The notes below the pieces were generated by a model. That model did no database searches. It had not been told where the DNA came from and saw nothing but the letters and a program-made list of their open reading frames with translations. Made by a program: the position numbers and the translations under genes. A stretch of DNA of 46,986 nucleotides from JAAYRQ01 sp035647235 (GTDB lineage Bacteria; Bacillota; Syntrophomonadia; Syntrophomonadales; Syntrophomonadaceae), in NCBI GenBank assembly GCA_964514235.1, contig CAZEPV010000016.1:1-46986 (forward strand). The letters run 5' to 3'. Below, in pieces: positions 1 to 7,767 of the stretch. The number at the start of each line of letters is the position of its first letter. Positions within the stretch are counted from its first letter, which is position 1.

Positions 1-60
1 TAAAATTACGATTTATTTAACTAGTTACTTGTCGAGGGAAATTTTTTTTCACACATTCTG

Positions 61-88
61 CCGTCCCCATGTTTGACCCATGTTTGAC
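61..88. repeat. Short dispersed repeat, first copy
   Basis: The 15-mer CCGTCCCCATGTTTG occurs here and again at 15024-15038. In this copy CCCATGTTTGA is immediately repeated in tandem. It lies downstream of mogA in otherwise featureless DNA. Two copies in non-coding DNA suggest a small interspersed repeat family, but this is an inference from two occurrences. Confidence 0.45.
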
Positions 89-100
89 GATTAATAAGCC

Positions 101-592
101 CTAACCCTGCCCACATTCACTAGCTGAACCGATTAAGATGTCTAAGCCGTGATCTAAGGCGGGTAGTATTGCTTCTAAGGATTCTCTAACTCCTTTAATA
201 CTACCAGGCAAATTGATGATTAATGTTTTTCCTCTTATACCAGCGCTAGCCCTAGATAACATAGCTTTAGGGGTATTTTTCATGCCGTATAATCTTATGG
301 CTTCGGCAATTCCCGGAGTTGGCTTTTCTATTACAGCTATTGTAGCTTCGGGGGTAATGTCTCTAGCTGAAAAACCAGTCCCACCTGAAGTTAGAACTAA
401 ATCTAATTTCAGTTCATCGGCTAAATAAATTAACTTATCTTTTAATAGTTCTGCCTCATCGGGCAATATCTCATAAAATTCAATATGATACTCATCGCCT
501 AGAACCCTTTTTATTTCCTGGCTACTTAAATCTTCCCTTTCCCCACGAAAGCCTTTATCACTTAATACCAAAAGACCTGTTTTATAACTCAT
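101..592 (-). CDS. mogA: MogA/MoaB-family molybdopterin adenylyltransferase
   Basis: The 163-residue protein belongs to the MoaB/MogA family, which adenylylates molybdopterin before molybdate insertion, in the cytoplasm. It shows the family nucleotide/MPT-binding signature TSGGTG near residue 69, followed by the D-x-T-P-E segment, and the NLPGS-x-KG motif near residue 128. Its length fits a single-domain family member. It is the last gene of the moa operon, and its start overlaps the end of the MOSC gene by 11 nt, which suggests translational coupling. MogA and MoaB cannot be separated with certainty by eye; the operon context fits either name. Confidence 0.9.
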   Translation of the reverse strand: MSYKTGLLVLSDKGFRGEREDLSSQEIKRVLGDEYHIEFYEILPDEAELLKDKLIYLADELKLDLVLTSGGTGFSARDITPEATIAVIEKPTPGIAEAIRLYGMKNTPKAMLSRASAGIRGKTLIINLPGSIKGVRESLEAILPALDHGLDILIGSASECGQG

Positions 593-1031
593 TGTCCATC
601 ACCTCAACTAAATCGCCTTTATGAATTATGCCACCTTTTAATACCTTACAAAAAAGACCTTCATAGGGTAAAAGCGACACTCCAAAAGTGCGGGTAACCA
701 CACTTGGATGGTCTTCCTTGCCGACTTGGGAAACTTGTAAAACTACATCTGAACCAAGCCTTAACTTACCGCCAACTCCTACCTTAGCTAAATCTATGCC
801 CTCAATTAAAATATTTTCCGCAAAATCCCCTGGCCCCATATCAATATTATGTACCTGATTAGATTTAAGGGCTCTAGCATAGTCAAGACAAGTAACTTGG
901 CGGTCCCATTTGCCTGCATGTCCATCATTTTCTATCCCAAAATCTTCAATTACCTTAGCCCTTGTGACTTCTTGCTTTAATTGGCCCTTCTCGGGACTTA
1001 TACAAATAGAATAAATTCGTCCTTTTTCCAT
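582..1031 (-). CDS. MOSC-domain protein
   Basis: This is a 149-residue stand-alone MOSC (molybdenum cofactor sulfurase C-terminal) domain. Family landmarks are the N-terminal GRIYSICISPEKG strand, DGHAGKWDRQVTCL near residue 36, and GPGDFAENILIEG near residue 67, with a C-terminal KGDLVEV strand. Stand-alone MOSC proteins are linked to Moco or sulfur-carrier handling, but their exact reaction is usually unknown. It lacks the cysteine-desulfurase and beta-barrel domains of full Moco sulfurases. It sits between moaC and mogA in one operon, which supports a cofactor-maturation or trafficking role. Confidence 0.88.
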   Translation of the reverse strand: MEKGRIYSICISPEKGQLKQEVTRAKVIEDFGIENDGHAGKWDRQVTCLDYARALKSNQVHNIDMGPGDFAENILIEGIDLAKVGVGGKLRLGSDVVLQVSQVGKEDHPSVVTRTFGVSLLPYEGLFCKVLKGGIIHKGDLVEVMDNEL

Positions 1032-1046
1032 AATTTCACCTCAGTA

Positions 1047-1535
1047 TTATTTGTTTTCAAATTCTCGGATTAGATGACCGCTTTTACCCCCGCTTTTTTC
1101 CAAAAGCTTTATTTCCTTGATTACCATCCAGCGATCAATAGCCTTGCACATATCATAAATAGTTAAGGCTGCTATGCTTACACCTGTAAGGGCTTCCATT
1201 TCTACCCCAGTTTTTCCAGTTGTTTTAACTGTTCCTTTTATAATTATTTGACTACCTTCCTCATCAAATTCGAAATTGATATCCACCCCGCTCAAAATTA
1301 AGGGATGACACATAGGAATAAGGTTAGCCGTCTGCTTGGCCCCCATTATTCCTCCCACCTGGGCAACTCCTAAGACATCACCTTTTTTTACTCCCCCAGT
1401 TTTTATCATTTGCAGGGTTTCCAATTCCATTTTTATGGTGGCTTTCGCAAGAGCTATCCTGGCGGTATCCTCTTTGGTGGTTATATCCACCATTTTAGCC
1501 CGACCTTGCTCATTAATATGGGTAAAATCAGACAT
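1047..1535 (-). CDS. moaC: Cyclic pyranopterin monophosphate synthase MoaC
   Basis: The 162-residue protein matches MoaC, which with MoaA converts GTP to cyclic pyranopterin monophosphate, the first step of Moco synthesis. The N-terminus (FTHINEQGRAKMVDI) is the typical MoaC opening. The conserved IPMCHPL near residue 74 and MEALTGVSIAALTIYDMCKA near residues 112-131, which carries the catalytic Asp/Lys region, are all present. Length is normal. Only 1 nt separates it from moaA upstream, so the two are probably co-translated. Confidence 0.95.
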   Translation of the reverse strand: MSDFTHINEQGRAKMVDITTKEDTARIALAKATIKMELETLQMIKTGGVKKGDVLGVAQVGGIMGAKQTANLIPMCHPLILSGVDINFEFDEEGSQIIIKGTVKTTGKTGVEMEALTGVSIAALTIYDMCKAIDRWMVIKEIKLLEKSGGKSGHLIREFENK

Positions 1536-1536
1536 A

Positions 1537-2520
1537 TTAACCTCCTATTTGATACATTTTCCGTTTGTTAGCCGTACCCCAACCAGAATTCATGTGATGG
1601 CGACTAGGTTTTTCTGCAATGGTTTTGAGAAATAGCTGCCTCAATTCCTCATCATTAGCCCCACTTTCTAAAGGATATCTAAGATCAATTTCTTTTTTAT
1701 CGTATAGGCAGCCCCTGAGTTTACCATCGGCCGTCATGCGAATACGATTACATTCATGGCAAAAATGGTTGCTCATCGGACTAATAAAACCAACTGAACC
1801 TTGTCCACCCTGTAAATTAAAATACTTGGCTGGACCGTTCCCAGGTATGTAACCAGGGGCTTCTAATTGGTATTCTGCTTCTACAATATTTTTAACAGCC
1901 GCACTGGACAACATACGCTCTTTTTTCCAATATAGTAGGTTACCGATTGGCATAAATTCGATAAATCTTACATGGATAGGGTAATCATAGGCTAATTTTG
2001 CCAGGGATAAAATTTCATTATCGTTAAAACCCTTAATTACTACGGTATTAATTTTGACAGGTTTCATATTCAATTCCAAAGCTTTGAAAATTGCTTTTTT
2101 GACTAAGTTCACATCACCCACTCGGGTAATATATTTAAACTTTTCTGGTTCTAGACTATCTAGACTAAAATTTGCCCGATTTAAGCCAGCTTTTTTTAAG
2201 TCTTTGGCCATTTTGTCGAATAGTATGCCATTAGTGGTTATGGCAATGTCGTCAATTAAACCCAAATCTGCAATATATTCAATTAGCTGGGCAATATTCC
2301 TTCTTACTAAAGGTTCTCCCCCAGTTAGCCTTATCTTCCTTACACCAACACTAGTAGATATTTCAACTAAACGGGCTATATCCTCTAAGCTCAGAATACT
2401 TGTATGTCTAAGCTTATCATCAATGCCTTCTTCAGGCATACAATATAGACACCTAAGATTGCACCTATCAATTACAGAAATACGCAGATAATTAATTTCT
2501 CTCCCATAGCTATCTACCAT
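1537..2520 (-). CDS. moaA: GTP 3',8-cyclase MoaA (radical SAM)
   Basis: The 327-residue protein carries the radical-SAM cluster ligands C20, C24 and C27 (CNLRCLYC), the GGEP SAM-binding motif near residue 67, and the C-terminal substrate cluster ligands C254, C257 and C271. The C-terminal Gly-Gly tail needed for catalysis ends the protein. MoaA rearranges GTP to 3',8-cyclo-GTP for MoaC. A GGGGAGGGAG ribosome site lies about 7 nt before the ATG. It is the second gene of the operon, 35 nt after a small open reading frame. Confidence 0.96.
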   Translation of the reverse strand: MVDSYGREINYLRISVIDRCNLRCLYCMPEEGIDDKLRHTSILSLEDIARLVEISTSVGVRKIRLTGGEPLVRRNIAQLIEYIADLGLIDDIAITTNGILFDKMAKDLKKAGLNRANFSLDSLEPEKFKYITRVGDVNLVKKAIFKALELNMKPVKINTVVIKGFNDNEILSLAKLAYDYPIHVRFIEFMPIGNLLYWKKERMLSSAAVKNIVEAEYQLEAPGYIPGNGPAKYFNLQGGQGSVGFISPMSNHFCHECNRIRMTADGKLRGCLYDKKEIDLRYPLESGANDEELRQLFLKTIAEKPSRHHMNSGWGTANKRKMYQIGG

Positions 2521-2555
2521 ACTAATCTCCCTCCCCAGGATTTTAACTCAGGTAG

Positions 2556-2732
2556 TTAAAAACAGCCCAATTCACAACCATAAATTTTAATATCATTGTC
2601 ATCACATAACTTGCCAATTTCAGCTAGTTCAATCTCTAAGTCCTTTGCAACCTCGCGTGCCTGGGTACAACTAATCTTGCCCTCTGCGGCAACTTCCTTT
2701 AACTTGTCCACTACTTTGTCCTTCTCCTCCAT
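2556..2732 (-). CDS. 58-residue protein leading the moa operon
   Basis: A short reading frame starts at ATG 2732, 6-7 nt after a strong AGGAGGG ribosome site, and ends in TAA 35 nt before moaA. The product begins MEEKDKVVDKLKEV and ends YGCELGCF. Its middle (KISCTQAREVAKDLEIELAEIGKLC) could form a small helix-turn-helix-like bundle, and the tail holds a C-x3-C pair that could bind metal. It is the first gene after the riboswitch and terminator, so it should be co-expressed with moaA. I do not recognise a named family, and no function is assigned. Confidence 0.75.
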   Translation of the reverse strand: MEEKDKVVDKLKEVAAEGKISCTQAREVAKDLEIELAEIGKLCDDNDIKIYGCELGCF

Positions 2733-2750
2733 ATTTAAACCCTCCTAATA

Positions 2751-2785
2751 AAAAAAAATATACACCTAGAAAGGTGTATTTTATT
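2751..2785 (-). terminator. Intrinsic terminator in the moa leader
   Basis: On the minus strand a 7-bp stem (TACACCT/AGGTGTA, loop 2768-2771) is followed by eight U residues. It ends only about 10 nt before the ribosome site of the 58-residue gene. A terminator between an aptamer and the first gene is the expected expression platform of a transcription-attenuating riboswitch. On the plus strand an A-tract precedes the stem, so the element works in the minus direction. Confidence 0.8.
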
Positions 2786-2789
2786 ATAC

Positions 2790-2905
2790 CTGTGGTAATT
2801 ACTCCTTTCCTAATATGGGAGGTACGAAGGTTTCCCTTATATACCCTATCGTTCATATAACCATAGTTGGCCCCTTAGGTTACATGAATCGGAGATAAAT
2901 ATTAA
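2790..2905 (-). promoter_or_regulatory. Candidate molybdenum-cofactor (Moco/Tuco) riboswitch aptamer
   Basis: Between the promoter and the leader terminator the minus-strand RNA contains a 5' CUCCGA, a later GGGAAACCUUCG-type block followed by CCUCCC, and a closing AGGAGU that can pair with the 5' CUCC. As I recall them, these are hallmark segments of the Moco RNA motif, which usually precedes moa operons and senses Moco or the tungsten cofactor. The moaA-moaC context agrees. Boundaries are approximate, and the assignment was made by eye without a covariance model. Confidence 0.7.
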
Positions 2906-2928
2906 ATTTTACTTTTAACTTAGTATTA

Positions 2929-2957
2929 ATTATATATTATGTAGAAAAGTTATACAA
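2929..2957 (-). promoter_or_regulatory. SigA-type promoter of the moa operon
   Basis: On the minus strand a -35 box TTGTAT (plus 2952-2957) and a perfect -10 box TATAAT (plus 2929-2934) are separated by exactly 17 nt. Transcription would start near 2922, about 20 nt before the riboswitch candidate. This placement supports the leader model. Confidence 0.7.
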
Positions 2958-3182
2958 TTAGTAAATTAAAATTAAAACTAGTTACAATATTCTGTTTTCC
3001 TTATCTCCCTATATATTGCATTTTTATTACAACTGGGTCCAGCAGTATAATAATATTCTAGGCTAACTTTACCGATATAGATTTTAATCCTGTAAAAGGT
3101 AGATGAATTTAAGTTATAATTACGTAGGTCTTATGGTATTATAGGATAGAAACTATAGCTATCTAGAGGAGATGAGATTGTA

Positions 3183-3605
3183 ATGTTAGCTATAAAATGG
3201 GTAATTATAGCCATAATTTGTGGTGCTATTGAAATTTTTAGTGCTGGTTTTTGGTTCGTTTGGTTAGCATTATCAGCCCTTATTATTGCAGTAGGAGCCA
3301 AGTTTTCCATTTTAAATAGCCTGGAAAGCCAGTTACTAATTTTCGCATTAACAACTATATTGTTCATTATCTTTGCCCGCCCCTTAGTGATGAAATTTGC
3401 CAAAACTAACGAACGCGATAGTAATGTCAAAGCCTTAGTTGGCCAGTTCGGGATAACATTAACTGAACTTAGGCCACTCGAGTTCGGCCAGGTAAAACTC
3501 AATGGTGAAGTATGGACTGCCATCAGCGAAGAAGCCATAGACATAGATAGTCGTGTAGTTGTAGAAGCTATCGAAGGTGTAAAACTCAAGGTAAAAAAAG
3601 CATAA
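3183..3605 (+). CDS. NfeD-family membrane protein
   Basis: The 140-residue protein has an N-terminal hydrophobic region (residues 1-55, two membrane segments) with the family's GFWFVWLALSAL core, and a soluble C-terminal OB-fold-like part (about 80-140) with GQFGITLTELRPLEFGQVKLNGEVW, typical of short NfeD proteins. NfeD proteins partner SPFH proteins in membrane quality control. The next gene, 20 nt downstream, encodes exactly such a partner. A GGAG ribosome site precedes the ATG. It lacks the ClpP-like protease domain of long NfeD proteins. Confidence 0.88.
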   Translation: MLAIKWVIIAIICGAIEIFSAGFWFVWLALSALIIAVGAKFSILNSLESQLLIFALTTILFIIFARPLVMKFAKTNERDSNVKALVGQFGITLTELRPLEFGQVKLNGEVWTAISEEAIDIDSRVVVEAIEGVKLKVKKA

Positions 3606-3625
3606 ATTTTTAAGGAGTTGGTTAA

Positions 3626-4573
3626 ATGCTAGGAATTATTGCCAATCTATTATTAGTTATATTAGTATTATTTATTGTTTTCTCATCTATACGCATTATT
3701 CAACAAGCTACGGTAGGTATAGTCGAAAGGTTAGGAAAATATCATAAAACTGCGGAACAAGGCATTAATGTTATCATACCTTTTATAGATAGTTTCCGTT
3801 ATATCATTGATTTACGGGAACAAGTCGTAGATTTTCCACCCCAACCCGTAATTACTAAGGATAATGTGACAATGATGATTGACACCGTAGTTTATTATCA
3901 AGTTACGGAGCCATTTAGCTATTCTTACGAAATTGCCAACCCCGTAATGGCTATTGAAAACTTGACTGCTACTACCCTAAGAAATATTGTAGGGGATTTA
4001 GAATTAGATGAAACTCTGACTTCCCGTGATTTAGTTAATACTAGTTTAAGAACTATTCTGGATGAAGCTACCGATAAATGGGGCATTAAAGTCAATCGCG
4101 TAGAACTGAAAAATATACTACCACCTGCAGATATTCAAAGTGCCATGGAAAAACAAATGCGGGCTGAAAGGGAAAAAAGAGAAGCCATTTTACGTGCTGA
4201 AGGTCAAAAAACTGCTGCTATCCTAGAAGCGGAAGGAAGTAAACAGGCAGCCATATTAAACGCTGAAGCAGTTCGGGAAGCTAATATAAGGGAAGCTGAA
4301 GGTGTTAGACAAGCTAAAATTTTAGAAGCCCAGGGTGAAGCGGAAGCTATACTAACTGTACAGAAATCATTTGCTGATAGTCTAGTAATGATAAAAGAAG
4401 CATATGCTGATGAGAAGGTATTGGCCCTTAAAGCCCTAGAAACATTAAAAGAAATCGGTGATGGTCAAGCCACTAAGCTCATAATACCTAGTGATTTAGC
4501 TGGTTTGGGCGGGGTATTTGCTGCCTTGAAGGAAGTGGCCCAAGACGATAAAAAAGATAAAATTAGTGAATAA
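3626..4573 (+). CDS. SPFH/stomatin-like membrane scaffold protein
   Basis: The 315-residue protein has one N-terminal membrane segment (residues 3-25), then an SPFH domain beginning TVGIVERLGKYHKTAEQGIN, with the family hallmarks VDFPPQPVITKDNV and VVYYQV. From about residue 175 to 255 it is a long, charged, alanine/glutamate-rich coiled coil with repeated AILEAEG-type units. This matches QmcA/paraslipin-type stomatins that oligomerise as membrane microdomain scaffolds. It forms a two-gene operon with NfeD and is followed by a terminator. Confidence 0.93.
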   Translation: MLGIIANLLLVILVLFIVFSSIRIIQQATVGIVERLGKYHKTAEQGINVIIPFIDSFRYIIDLREQVVDFPPQPVITKDNVTMMIDTVVYYQVTEPFSYSYEIANPVMAIENLTATTLRNIVGDLELDETLTSRDLVNTSLRTILDEATDKWGIKVNRVELKNILPPADIQSAMEKQMRAEREKREAILRAEGQKTAAILEAEGSKQAAILNAEAVREANIREAEGVRQAKILEAQGEAEAILTVQKSFADSLVMIKEAYADEKVLALKALETLKEIGDGQATKLIIPSDLAGLGGVFAALKEVAQDDKKDKISE

Positions 4574-4594
4574 ATTAATTGATTAACTAAGAAC

Positions 4595-4630
4595 AAAAAC
4601 GGCTACCTATTTCAATGGATAGCCGTTTTC
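4595..4630. terminator. Bidirectional terminator between converging genes
   Basis: A 10-14 bp stem (AAAACGGCTACC with GGATAGCCGTTTT) has an A-tract on one side and a T-tract on the other. It lies between the SPFH gene (plus) and the metallo-hydrolase gene (minus), so it can end both transcripts. Confidence 0.85.
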
Positions 4631-4640
4631 AAATCCCTAT

Positions 4641-5603
4641 TTATACTAAACTATAAAGTACTTTATCTGGCGACTGATGTACCTTCACCAAGCCTTGACT
4701 AGTCAAATACTTTATATGTGCTAAGGCCTCGCCAGTAGCAAACCATTTCTGCGGGATGGGAAAATCTTCAAACTCTCTATAAGTCAAATCCCACTTCATT
4801 TGTGCAGCAATCTCATAAGCATTTTGCGAACCCCTAGCCAATATTTCCAAGACTTCATTTAATCTCCTATCATGGTGTTGTTTTAATTCCTTAATCCGAC
4901 CTTTTAAATCGGTAAATATTATGCGATGGGCTGGTAAGACGAGATTAACCTCGAGTTCCCCTACCTTATCCAGATTATTTAGATAATCTGCTAAGGCATC
5001 ATATTCATCAGTCCAGATGGAAATATTGGGGGTTATTTTAAACAAAATATGGTCCCCCGATATTAATATTTTTTTATCTTTTTCATAAAGGCACATATGT
5101 CCCTTGGTATGACCTGGGGTATGAATACAGGTAAAATTATAATCTCCTATTGTAATCACATCCTGGTCCTTTACATAAACAAAATCCTGCCAGCCTAAAT
5201 CACGATACTTAAAACCAGGATGCAATTTAATTGCATCTTCATTAAGGGGGAAGCCGTGTCTTACTGCACTTTTCAGTAGTCTATCCCAGTTTTCGCTATT
5301 ACTAATAATTTCTGCATCAATTTTATGGCAATAGACTTTACTATTTTCAGTTGCCAAATTAGAAATATTGCCAGAATGGTCAGCATGCATATGGGTAATA
5401 AAAAAATCAGTTTTATTTAAATCTATATCTAATTTTTCTACATAAGACAAGATGGCATTGAGGCACTCTGGTCTATTCATTCCAGTATCAATTATAAGGT
5501 TCCTATCTGGGGATTTTATTACATAAGAATTTAAAGCTTTTAAGGGGTTGTTAGGTAAGGGTATTTCTAGTCTAAAGAGTTCTGGTCGTATTTGTTCAAT
5601 AAT
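4641..5603 (-). CDS. Metallo-beta-lactamase-fold hydrolase (ATT start)
   Basis: The protein has the MBL zinc-binding motif HMHADH, then a later HTPGHTKGH and SGDHILF, all typical of glyoxalase-II-like hydrolases. A C-terminal helical/winged part resembles the C-terminal domain of related MBL proteins. The first ATG (5480) would remove the N-terminal beta-strands. The frame stays open upstream to an ATT at 5603, which sits 8 nt after a perfect GGAGG. There is no ATG, GTG or TTG between the upstream in-frame stop and 5480. The added segment (LFRLEIPLPNNPLKALNSYV, then LIIDTGMN) is the expected family N-terminus. I therefore place the start at ATT, giving 320 residues. The substrate is unknown. 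Confidence 0.82.
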   Translation of the reverse strand: MIEQIRPELFRLEIPLPNNPLKALNSYVIKSPDRNLIIDTGMNRPECLNAILSYVEKLDIDLNKTDFFITHMHADHSGNISNLATENSKVYCHKIDAEIISNSENWDRLLKSAVRHGFPLNEDAIKLHPGFKYRDLGWQDFVYVKDQDVITIGDYNFTCIHTPGHTKGHMCLYEKDKKILISGDHILFKITPNISIWTDEYDALADYLNNLDKVGELEVNLVLPAHRIIFTDLKGRIKELKQHHDRRLNEVLEILARGSQNAYEIAAQMKWDLTYREFEDFPIPQKWFATGEALAHIKYLTSQGLVKVHQSPDKVLYSLV

Positions 5604-5672
5604 GGTTAAAACCTCCGTTCATTGCTATTTCTATATTATGTGCAGTTTAGATTATAACAGAAAATGTTGTTA

Positions 5673-6311
5673 TTATTTTATTATAATTATAAAAAGGCTT
5701 TTGGGCCCATACATCCCAGATACCTCTTGCAATTCAATAGCATTTGCATAACTTGCCCCAGTAATAATGGTGTAAGAAGAAGGAAGCCTGGTTTTTTCTT
5801 CTAATTTGCTGGCTAGCATATATTGGTTTACTAATATTTGTTCTGCCTTTAGCAGACAAATATGATTTTCGGGGGCCAAAGATATTAGGCTTTCATTGTA
5901 TTTATCATGGGAAATTACAATTGAACCTGTTTCCTGAATCGCAAAAAGACAAGAAGTTATACCTATTTTACTAGTCATCACTTTTTCTTTGTAAGTTTTT
6001 ATGCTTTCGGGTTCCGCTTCTATGATAGTTCTTTTAGCTTCCTTAGCTAAAGCAGCTACATCAATCCCCTTTATCAATTCTTCACTTGAATAAACTATAT
6101 CACCCTTTAATTCAGATATAATTTTAATTATTTCATTTTTAGCTGCTTCCATTTCCTCCACTATTATTACATTAGCCCCTGCCTCCTGGGCATTCTTAGC
6201 AAATATTCGGGCATCACCCTTGATTACTTCGGATTTCCTGATGGTTCTTTGGCTATGTGACTTAATTAAGCGTATTTTCAAAATATCTAAAATTTCTTCT
6301 CTGCTATCCAT
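5673..6311 (-). CDS. lutC: LutC-like LUD-domain protein
   Basis: This is a 212-residue LUD-domain (formerly DUF162) protein matching LutC/YkgG, a subunit of the LutABC complex that oxidises L-lactate to pyruvate. Motifs include GITSCLFAIQETGSIVI and the C-terminal MYGPKSLFIII. The start is ATG 6311, 8 nt inside the end of lutB, preceded by AAGGAGGGTGAG. A longer frame upstream has no such site. The usual TGPSRTADIE stretch is altered to TGASYANAIE, so this is a somewhat divergent member. Confidence 0.88.
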   Translation of the reverse strand: MDSREEILDILKIRLIKSHSQRTIRKSEVIKGDARIFAKNAQEAGANVIIVEEMEAAKNEIIKIISELKGDIVYSSEELIKGIDVAALAKEAKRTIIEAEPESIKTYKEKVMTSKIGITSCLFAIQETGSIVISHDKYNESLISLAPENHICLLKAEQILVNQYMLASKLEEKTRLPSSYTIITGASYANAIELQEVSGMYGPKSLFIIIIK

Positions 6312-7767
6312 CTTGCTCACCCTCCTTATCGACTTTTGAACCCTCTTTTTCCCAGTAGTCTCGGAAAGTCTCGGCTGGCATTTCGGGGAAATCCCTAGAT
6401 AAAAACCAACTCTGCATAGGCCCTGGTAAATTGCTAATATAATTACCTGTGGCATAACTATTGAAATATGCTCTTAAGCCTATTAAGCCCCTTTCATAAT
6501 ATGGCCGCATACTAATGGCCCTAGCATAAGATTGAGCTAGCATCTTGTTCCAGACATTAGTCGTGCCATCCATCGTCTTATCCCCATCGACCTTTAATTC
6601 CCTATGTTTTTTAATCAGGTTAAGATGAGGTACACCTACCGGACATGTTTCCTCACAAGCTCCACAAAGGGTGCAGGCTTGGTAAAGATGTTTAGTTTCA
6701 TCTAGGCCTAATATAAAAGGCATTAGTACAGTTCCCTTGGGACCTGGGTATGGATTGCCATATGGATAACCCCCGATTCTCAAATAAACTGGACACCTAA
6801 AGGCACACCTGCCACAATTAATACAGCGTAGTAGATCCCTGAATTCATCATTAACATAAGCCTTTGACCTACCATTGTCTAAAAGAATAATATAGCTTTC
6901 CTCAGGTGCATCCTTTTCTTTAGTGGCTTTAGGTCCATTAACAATTGACAGATAACTTGATATGGGCTGACCTATGCTATTACGGTTCAAAAGCTCCATA
7001 AGATAAAAAGCATCAGCAAAATTATCGCATACTTTTTCAATGCTCATTAAGGCCACATGAATCCTAGGGGCAGAAGTAGACCAACGAATATCCCCTTCAT
7101 TTTCGACAAATAGCAAACTGCCTGTTGAAGCTACTGCTTGGTTAACCCCAGTTATACCCATATCGGCTTTTTGGAATTTATCTTTTAGGTAGTCAGCTAC
7201 AAAACCAGCAATTTCATTTATATCATCTGTTTTAGGCATGCCGATAGACCTATGTAATATTTCTACCACTTCTTCTTTCTTTACATTAATGGCTGGATTT
7301 AACATATGGCTTGGTGAAGCATCATATTGCTGCATGATAAAACCACCTAAGTCACTATGATAAATCCTAGCCCTAGTTTTGCTTTTAATATATTCATCGA
7401 GTTTAATTTCTTCAGCAATGGTAGATTTACTACGGGTAATAGTCCTAACTTTACGTTGCTCTATAATAGTTCCTATTATCCTACAAGCCTCGTCACTATC
7501 CTTGGCCCATAAAACTTTCGCACCATTTAAAGAGGCATTTACCTCGAATCTTTCCAGTAATTCAACCAAATTACCTAGGGAATTATCCCGTATTTCCCGC
7601 CCTAAATCCCTAGCTTTTATTTGGCTATCTATATCACCATAATAACTCATAGCCTTGTCATACTTATCATTTAGGTCTTTACTAACACCTACTAAATAAT
7701 TAATTTGTTCCCGTTTGGCAACTTCTTGTCGGGCAGCTTTTCTGAAGTTTTTAGGACTTGTTTTCAT
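6304..7767 (-). CDS. lutB: LutB-like iron-sulfur lactate utilisation protein
   Basis: The 487-residue protein has an N-terminal LUD domain (about residues 70-300, with GVNQAVASTGSLLFVENEGD) and a ferredoxin-like domain with two 4Fe-4S motifs: C315, C318, C321, C325 and C365, C368, C371, C375. A C-terminal region typical of LutB follows. It transfers electrons from lactate oxidation. It overlaps lutA by 1 nt (TAATG) and lutC by 8 nt, so the three genes are tightly coupled. Confidence 0.93.
   Translation of the reverse strand: MKTSPKNFRKAARQEVAKREQINYLVGVSKDLNDKYDKAMSYYGDIDSQIKARDLGREIRDNSLGNLVELLERFEVNASLNGAKVLWAKDSDEACRIIGTIIEQRKVRTITRSKSTIAEEIKLDEYIKSKTRARIYHSDLGGFIMQQYDASPSHMLNPAINVKKEEVVEILHRSIGMPKTDDINEIAGFVADYLKDKFQKADMGITGVNQAVASTGSLLFVENEGDIRWSTSAPRIHVALMSIEKVCDNFADAFYLMELLNRNSIGQPISSYLSIVNGPKATKEKDAPEESYIILLDNGRSKAYVNDEFRDLLRCINCGRCAFRCPVYLRIGGYPYGNPYPGPKGTVLMPFILGLDETKHLYQACTLCGACEETCPVGVPHLNLIKKHRELKVDGDKTMDGTTNVWNKMLAQSYARAISMRPYYERGLIGLRAYFNSYATGNYISNLPGPMQSWFLSRDFPEMPAETFRDYWEKEGSKVDKEGEQDG

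Noticed and set aside
2671..2856. Minus-strand 61-residue frame
   Set aside because: It runs through the riboswitch and terminator; the frame used by the ribosome site at 2735-2741 encodes the 58-residue protein.
5478..5480. ATG as the start of the first MBL gene
   Set aside because: It would delete the conserved N-terminal strands and has no ribosome site, whereas GGAGG-N8-ATT fits the whole fold.
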